Shown here in pieces: positions 5,707 to 9,524 of a stretch of DNA of 9,524 nucleotides. The notes below the pieces were generated by a model. It did not search any database and was not told the DNA's origin. It saw nothing but the letters and a program-made list of their open reading frames with translations. The DNA is from an uncultured Bacillota bacterium (GTDB lineage Bacteria; Bacillota; Clostridia; Peptostreptococcales; Anaerovoracaceae): the NCBI GenBank assembly GCA_946545145.1, contig CAMNNG010000047.1, positions 1 to 9,524 on the forward strand, in the 5' to 3' direction. Both the position numbers and the translations under genes were made by a program. Positions within the stretch are counted from its first letter, which is position 1; every line of letters begins with the position of its first letter.

Positions 5707-6840
5707 CTACTTGATCGTGAACGGCACGGCCTTCCAGTCTTTGAAATCGCCGGTGCCGCGCACTATAACGTAACCTGTGCCTTCATCGATGTTCATGATG
5801 GGCACAGCCGTATAATCAGAACCTTCGTCAAGAGCGGAGCCGTTGTAAGAGACGCTTACTTCGGGCTCGGCTCTTAGTTTTCGTATTGGATAAGAATCTT
5901 TGTCGAGCTCGATGGTGCACTCGCCGATGGACACCGCGTCGGCTGATCCAGTATCAGAGCCGGCCGGAGTTTCATAGACCTTCTCCGGCTCGATGTACCA
6001 GAAGTCGTGGTCGACGCTGCCTTCGATGCCGCCCGTTTCAGCGCTGTCCGAGCACTGCCAGAACATGTACTCAGGCGTGAAGCTGCAGTAGCTGTTGTAC
6101 TGGGCGACCCACAGGTTCGTGCTGCCGGCGATCAGCGATGCATCCATATAGTTCGTGAACATGTCGTAATTCGCGTAGACCCCGGAGCTGTATCCGGCCG
6201 CTTCGACCTTATCGCAGAATGCCGTGACGATATCGTTGTACTGCGAAGCCGCGAACAGCTCGCCGCTCTGCACCTTGCCTGCGAGGCGTCCGCCGGAGTA
6301 GAGTTCGTAGTCTATGACCAGAGGAAGGTCGATGTCCATGCCGCTTACTGTATCCAGCATGAAGTCAGCTTCCTCGGCGGCCTCATCGGCCGAGGTGGCC
6401 TGCGAGTAAAAGTAAGCGCCCACGAGCAGGCCTGCTTTGTGAGCATCCTTCACGTTCGAAACGAAGTTCCTGTCTTTGTCGATCGAGCCGTCTTCAGGCA
6501 GTCTGACTCCGGCGCGGACGAAGACGAAGTCGACGCCGCTCGATTTGACTTTGCCCCAGTTGATGTCATCTCCCTGGTGCGAGGAGACGTCAATGCCGTT
6601 TACGACGATGGAGCTCCGGAATCTGTCAGCGTGGGTGTAGCCCTTGTCCGTGAGGCGGATGTCGGATTCGATGTCAGCTGTGCTTCTAAGGTTCATGAAG
6701 CCTATGATCGCGGCAATTACAACAAGAAGACCGATAACGATCTTAGCGGTCTTCTGATTGTTTTTCTTTTGCGGGCGCTCTCTGCGGCTTTGGCGCCTCG
6801 TGCTGCCCGCGCTGTTTCTTCTGCTGCGTGATCCTGCCAC
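5707..6840 (-). CDS. Membrane-anchored GH25 lysozyme (N-acetylmuramidase)
   Basis: This is a glycoside hydrolase family 25 enzyme, which cuts the beta-1,4 bond between MurNAc and GlcNAc in peptidoglycan. In its 377 residues, an Arg/Lys-rich cytoplasmic tail (1-33) precedes one hydrophobic helix (about 34-49, IVIGLLVVIAAIIGFM) with no lipobox or clear cleavage site, so the catalytic part is probably tethered outside the cell. The GH25 domain runs from GIDVSSHQG (82-90, D84) through LVIDYEL (174-180; D177 and E179 are the DxE catalytic pair) to HDFWYI (278-283). A C-terminal segment (about 308-377) resembles the Ig-like bacterial repeat with pattern YNG..L..G.DY...... G.GDF...... F.I. The GTG start at 6840 is fixed by GGAGG six bases upstream. 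It is the last gene of the minus operon, 17 nt after the 41-aa membrane protein. Remodelling of the cell's own wall is more likely than prey or phage lysis. Confidence 0.93.
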   Translation of the reverse strand: MAGSRSRRNSAGSTRRQSRRERPQKKNNQKTAKIVIGLLVVIAAIIGFMNLRSTADIESDIRLTDKGYTHADRFRSSIVVNGIDVSSHQGDDINWGKVKSSGVDFVFVRAGVRLPEDGSIDKDRNFVSNVKDAHKAGLLVGAYFYSQATSADEAAEEADFMLDTVSGMDIDLPLVIDYELYSGGRLAGKVQSGELFAASQYNDIVTAFCDKVEAAGYSSGVYANYDMFTNYMDASLIAGSTNLWVAQYNSYCSFTPEYMFWQCSDSAETGGIEGSVDHDFWYIEPEKVYETPAGSDTGSADAVSIGECTIELDKDSYPIRKLRAEPEVSVSYNGSALDEGSDYTAVPIMNIDEGTGYVIVRGTGDFKDWKAVPFTIK

Positions 6841-6857
6841 CTCAGGCCTCCGTTTTT

Positions 6858-6983
6858 CTAGCCTGCGATCTTCTTGATCTTGCGGCTCTTTCTAAGGCTG
6901 ATGATGTTGACAACGATGAGCGCGTAACCGAGCAGCGTTACTGCTCCGCCGAGCGCGAGTGATGCTTTGCTTAATCCTCTCAT
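6858..6983 (-). CDS. 41-residue single-pass membrane protein, unrecognised
   Basis: I do not recognise this small gene. It has ATG at 6983, TAG at 6858-6860, and a strong ribosome binding site (AGGAGG, spaced about 6 nt) that makes it convincing despite its length. The product begins MRGLSKASLALGG, continues with a hydrophobic helix (about residues 8-29, through AVTLLGYALIVVNIISL) and ends in a very basic tail, RKSRKIKKIAG. By the positive-inside rule the C-terminus should be cytoplasmic. It sits 30 nt after proA and 17 nt before the membrane-anchored GH25 lysozyme gene, so it is evidently co-transcribed with both. It could be a partner or regulator of the lysozyme or an independent small membrane protein; nothing in the sequence decides. 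Confidence 0.78.
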   Translation of the reverse strand: MRGLSKASLALGGAVTLLGYALIVVNIISLRKSRKIKKIAG

Positions 6984-7013
6984 GTTGGCCTCCTTTTCGT
7001 GCTTGACCTGAGT

Positions 7014-8255
7014 CTACAGATCCTTGAAGTTGAACGATCTCTTGCCCGAAGCGTAGTCGGCAACGATGTGGCCGTCGCCGTAGAGCTTGTATTTGTATGT
7101 TACCAGGCCCTCGAGTCCTACAGGACCGCGGGCGTGGAGCTTGCTCGTGCTGATGCCGACTTCGGCTCCGAATCCGTATCTGAATCCGTCAGCGAACCTT
7201 GTCGAACAGTTGCGGTAAACACCTGCCGAGTCGACGTTGTCCATGAAGCGCTCTGCCGTTTCATCGTTTTCAGTGATGATGGCGTCGGTGTGATGCGAGC
7301 CGTTCCTGTTGATGAGGCTGATTGCTTCATCGACGCCTGCGATGCTCCTCATCGTCATGATGTAGTCGAGGTACTCTTTGTACTCGCCGTCCATGTTGAC
7401 CGTGATGTCGACGCCGGCCGCTTCCTTGCCCTTGGCGACGACTGCGCCGGCAAGCGCTTCCTTGTCTATATCCTCATGTACGAGGATGACTTCGGCCGCG
7501 TTGCAGGCCGATACGTACTGCGTCTTTGCGTCCGCTATGATGCGGGCTGCTTTTTCGAGATCAGCGTCCTTGTCCACGTAGATCGTGCAGATGCCGTCTG
7601 CGTGGCCCATGACCGGGATCTTCGTGTTTGCCATGATGTGCTGTACGAAAGCGTTCGATCCTCTCGGGATGACGAGGTCGATCGAGTCGTGGCAGCTGAG
7701 CAGGGCGTCGACGCCTTCGTGGCTTTCGACCAAAGCGCAGAATCCTTCGGGGAGTCCTGCTTCGATGCCTGCGTTATATATCACTTCGAAGAGCTTTTTG
7801 TTGCTCTCTTTTGCTTCGCTTCCGCCTTTGAGGATGGCGCAGTTGCCGCTCTTGATGCAGAGCGCTGAGATCTGAACGAGGGCGTCCGGTCTCGATTCGA
7901 AGAATACTCCGATGACGCCGATCGGGCATGTGACGCGGACGAGCTCGAGTCCTTCGTCGAGCTGGCGGTCGAGCTGCTTTTTGAACAGCGGATCCGGAAG
8001 TTTGATCAGGTCGAAGATGCCTGTGACGCAGTCGTCCATCTTGTGCTGGTCGAACTTGAGTCTTCCGAGTATCGGAGCCGGAAGGTCCTTGCCGTTTTCG
8101 AGGTCAGTCATGTTCGCTGCGAATATCTCTTCGCTGTGAGCCTCGAGCGCCGAAGCTATCGCAGCCAGCGCGTCATTTCTCGTCTCTTCGCTGAGCGAAG
8201 CCATTTTGAAACTGTCAGCTTTCATGTCTTTTGCAAGTAAAGCGTAATCAGTCAT
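7014..8255 (-). CDS. proA: Glutamate-5-semialdehyde dehydrogenase (gamma-glutamyl phosphate reductase)
   Basis: ProA is the second enzyme of proline synthesis: it reduces gamma-glutamyl phosphate to glutamate 5-semialdehyde with NADPH in the cytoplasm. Its 413 residues match the family's 410-420. Motifs in order: CPIGVIGVFFESRPD (110-124), LKGGSEA (142-148), PRGSNAF (197-203), GHADGICTIYVD (217-228), then YVSACNAAEVILVH (247-260) with C251 as the catalytic thiol in the usual SACNA context, and HARGPVGLEGLVTYKY near the C-terminus. All key residues are present, so it should be active. ATG at 8255 has AAGGATG a few bases upstream. It follows the exonuclease gene by 28 nt. The partner proB (glutamate 5-kinase), usually adjacent, is not in this window. 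Codon choice is mixed (CGx as well as AGA for Arg), unlike the plus-strand genes. Confidence 0.96.
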   Translation of the reverse strand: MTDYALLAKDMKADSFKMASLSEETRNDALAAIASALEAHSEEIFAANMTDLENGKDLPAPILGRLKFDQHKMDDCVTGIFDLIKLPDPLFKKQLDRQLDEGLELVRVTCPIGVIGVFFESRPDALVQISALCIKSGNCAILKGGSEAKESNKKLFEVIYNAGIEAGLPEGFCALVESHEGVDALLSCHDSIDLVIPRGSNAFVQHIMANTKIPVMGHADGICTIYVDKDADLEKAARIIADAKTQYVSACNAAEVILVHEDIDKEALAGAVVAKGKEAAGVDITVNMDGEYKEYLDYIMTMRSIAGVDEAISLINRNGSHHTDAIITENDETAERFMDNVDSAGVYRNCSTRFADGFRYGFGAEVGISTSKLHARGPVGLEGLVTYKYKLYGDGHIVADYASGKRSFNFKDL

Positions 8256-8283
8256 TTTTTCATCCTTTCTGTTTTCAGCATCA

Positions 8284-9456
8284 TTATATATCTATCATCT
8301 GGAGCTGTGCTCCATTATATGCGTCGTTTTGCTCATCCGGCCAGAGACCGATGCGCGCGGCTGCCCGCTCTGTGAGTATCCTTGAGACGGTGTTGATCTC
8401 AAGATCGTTCTCGCAAGCCGGGCTCGCAAGCACGAGATATCCCGATCCTGCCGCAGCAGCGTCCGGTATCTCATCATCACTGATCCCAAGCGCGTCGAGA
8501 TCGATGATCCAGAAGCCGTTCTTTTCGAGGACTTCGGCTTTGATGGTGAAACTGCCGTTCCTCCTGAGCCTCAGCGCCGGTCCCGATATCCCGTAATCTA
8601 CATATGGATCGTAGGGCGCCTTCTCATCCGGCAGCTGCCCGTCGATGATGAGGGTGCCGTCCTTGAGCACGGACTTTTTGACGGTTATGATCATGGGACG
8701 CGGCGCGCCGTTGGCCGCTTCTTCAGGTGTGTTGCTGTTTGCTTCTCCGGCCCCGCAGCTGCCTGCTTCTCCGTCCTTGATGCCGGGCATCACCGGGAAG
8801 CCCAGAGACCGCATGGCGCCGTGCATATCGACGCGCCCGAGGGCCGCCAAAAGTCTATATAATTGTAACACATCATCATGGTTGTGCAGCAGTATTTTTT
8901 CGCGCAGATCGTCGTCGCGGCTGACGAGCCAGTCGTAGTACATCATGACGCTTTTGCCGCCGTCTATCGTGTCCTTTCTTAGGTGCCAGAGGCCCATGAA
9001 ATTCTCGAGCGTCGTCTGCTTGAGGTTCGGCGTGAAGTCCCTGATCCCGGAGTGCTTTCTGACCGCCGGGTAGAGGTCGAAGTCGAAGGGCCTTCGCCGG
9101 ATGGGGATGCTGAGCGCGCGGGCGCGGTCGTAGGTAAACGGCATGTCGAATCGATGCCCGTTGTACGTCAGGACCATGTCGAGTCCGGCCAGTTTTTCAA
9201 GCGTGGCTTCGATCACGCGGGCTTCGTCTTCGATGCTGTCAGCGAGGTACTGCGTGACAGTTGCAACGCATGCTCCGTCTTCGCTGTCCGGGTCCGGTCC
9301 GACCTCGCAGAAGCCCGAGAGGATCACATGGTCATGCGCCTTCATAAGCCCCGTCGTCTCTATGTCGAACGCCGCGAACTTCATCCCGCCGAAGTACATG
9401 TCGAAGATGCGGGACGAGTATTCGTCAAGTTGTGTCTTCCTGATGATCTTTTCCAT
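8284..9456 (-). CDS. RNase H-like (DEDD, YprB-type) 3'-5' exonuclease domain protein
   Basis: This is a predicted metal-dependent nuclease of the RNase_H_2/YprB group. In its 390 residues, AFDIETTGL (29-37; D31, E33) is exonuclease motif I, LTYNGHRFDMPF (96-107; D104) motif II, and LLHNHDDVLQLYRL (189-202; D195) motif III. The residue four before D195 is H191 where this branch usually has Tyr. NLKQTTLENF (144-153) fits the region between motifs II and III. A low-complexity Gly/Ala/Glu linker (about 228-252) leads to a C-terminal part (253-390) that I do not recognise. The ATG at 9456 has no Shine-Dalgarno sequence; an extended -10 box six bases upstream suggests a leaderless message. It is the first gene of the minus operon, 28 nt before proA. 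The substrate (DNA or RNA) is unknown. Confidence 0.85.
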   Translation of the reverse strand: MEKIIRKTQLDEYSSRIFDMYFGGMKFAAFDIETTGLMKAHDHVILSGFCEVGPDPDSEDGACVATVTQYLADSIEDEARVIEATLEKLAGLDMVLTYNGHRFDMPFTYDRARALSIPIRRRPFDFDLYPAVRKHSGIRDFTPNLKQTTLENFMGLWHLRKDTIDGGKSVMMYYDWLVSRDDDLREKILLHNHDDVLQLYRLLAALGRVDMHGAMRSLGFPVMPGIKDGEAGSCGAGEANSNTPEEAANGAPRPMIITVKKSVLKDGTLIIDGQLPDEKAPYDPYVDYGISGPALRLRRNGSFTIKAEVLEKNGFWIIDLDALGISDDEIPDAAAAGSGYLVLASPACENDLEINTVSRILTERAAARIGLWPDEQNDAYNGAQLQMIDI

Positions 9457-9462
9457 GGCTGT

Positions 9463-9489
9463 ATTCTACCACAGAATGGGCCTTGGCAA
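9463..9489 (-). promoter_or_regulatory. Extended -10 promoter for the minus-strand operon, possibly leaderless
   Basis: On the minus strand TAGAAT (9468 down to 9463) is preceded by TGG, making the extended -10 form TGn-TAGAAT. TTGCCA (9489 down to 9484) matches the -35 consensus at five of six bases but with a short 15-bp spacer. Six bases (ACAGCC) separate the -10 box from the ATG at 9456, placing the expected transcription start on the start codon itself. Confidence 0.5.
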
Positions 9490-9524
9490 TCAGCCGATTG
9501 AATGTTTGGTGGAAGGTGTTTTGA

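Noticed and set aside
6007..6831. 274-codon plus-strand frame over the GH25 gene
   Set aside because: Val/Asp/Arg-rich shadow with no start signals. The minus strand holds the GH25 catalytic motifs.
6999..7868. 289-codon plus-strand frame over proA
   Set aside because: Shadow of proA, with repeated SVSESVSE-like low complexity and no ribosome binding site.

Overview
The window looks like chromosomal DNA from an anaerobic, amino-acid-fermenting member of the Bacillota, most likely class Clostridia. The evidence is a four-subunit ferredoxin-dependent 2-oxoacid oxidoreductase paired with an aminotransferase, strong AAGGAGG-type ribosome binding sites, TTG and GTG starts, a membrane-anchored GH25 lysozyme and a clostridial-type RNase H-like exonuclease. 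A Family XIII/Anaerovoracaceae-like source is possible, but I cannot verify it from this sequence.

Layout. Positions 1-431 (minus) hold the N-terminal part of an XRE-type helix-turn-helix regulator that runs off the left edge. Positions 432-886 are a divergent control region. It contains a good sigma-A-type promoter (TTGACG, 17 bp, TAAAAT) and several inverted repeats, two of which share the core GTTTCGC-N5-GAAAC. Positions 887-4184 (plus) are a tight five-gene operon: 2x[4Fe-4S] ferredoxin-like delta subunit, alpha, beta and gamma subunits of a VOR/KOR-type oxidoreductase, and a small P-loop ATPase of unknown role. Positions 4316-5497 (plus) encode a fold-type I PLP aminotransferase behind its own leader, which contains a long inverted repeat. 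A strong hairpin terminator at 5610-5636 separates this block from the right half.

The right half is a minus-strand, four-gene convergent operon with gaps of 17-30 nt. Read from the right it encodes an RNase H-like 3'-5' exonuclease (9456-8284), ProA (8255-7014), an unrecognised 41-residue single-pass membrane protein (6983-6858), and an N-terminally anchored GH25 muramidase (6840-5707). The first gene has no ribosome binding site, but an extended -10 box lies exactly six bases before its ATG, which suggests a leaderless mRNA.

How the genes may work together. The aminotransferase would turn an amino acid (branched-chain or aromatic) into its 2-oxoacid. The oxidoreductase would decarboxylate that to acyl-CoA, CO2 and reduced ferredoxin, giving ATP via the acyl-CoA and reducing power via ferredoxin. 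The same enzymes can run in reverse for biosynthesis. The minus operon mixes proline synthesis, nucleic-acid processing and wall hydrolysis with no obvious single pathway. The plus-strand genes also have a much more restricted codon choice (AGA, ACA, GTA, GCT, CCG) than the minus-strand genes, as expected for very highly expressed catabolic enzymes. I see no tRNA, rRNA, CRISPR array or intact mobile element. Most of the window is ordinary metabolism. The least explained items are the 41-aa membrane protein, the ATPase attached to the oxidoreductase operon, and the repeat-rich control region at 580-860.
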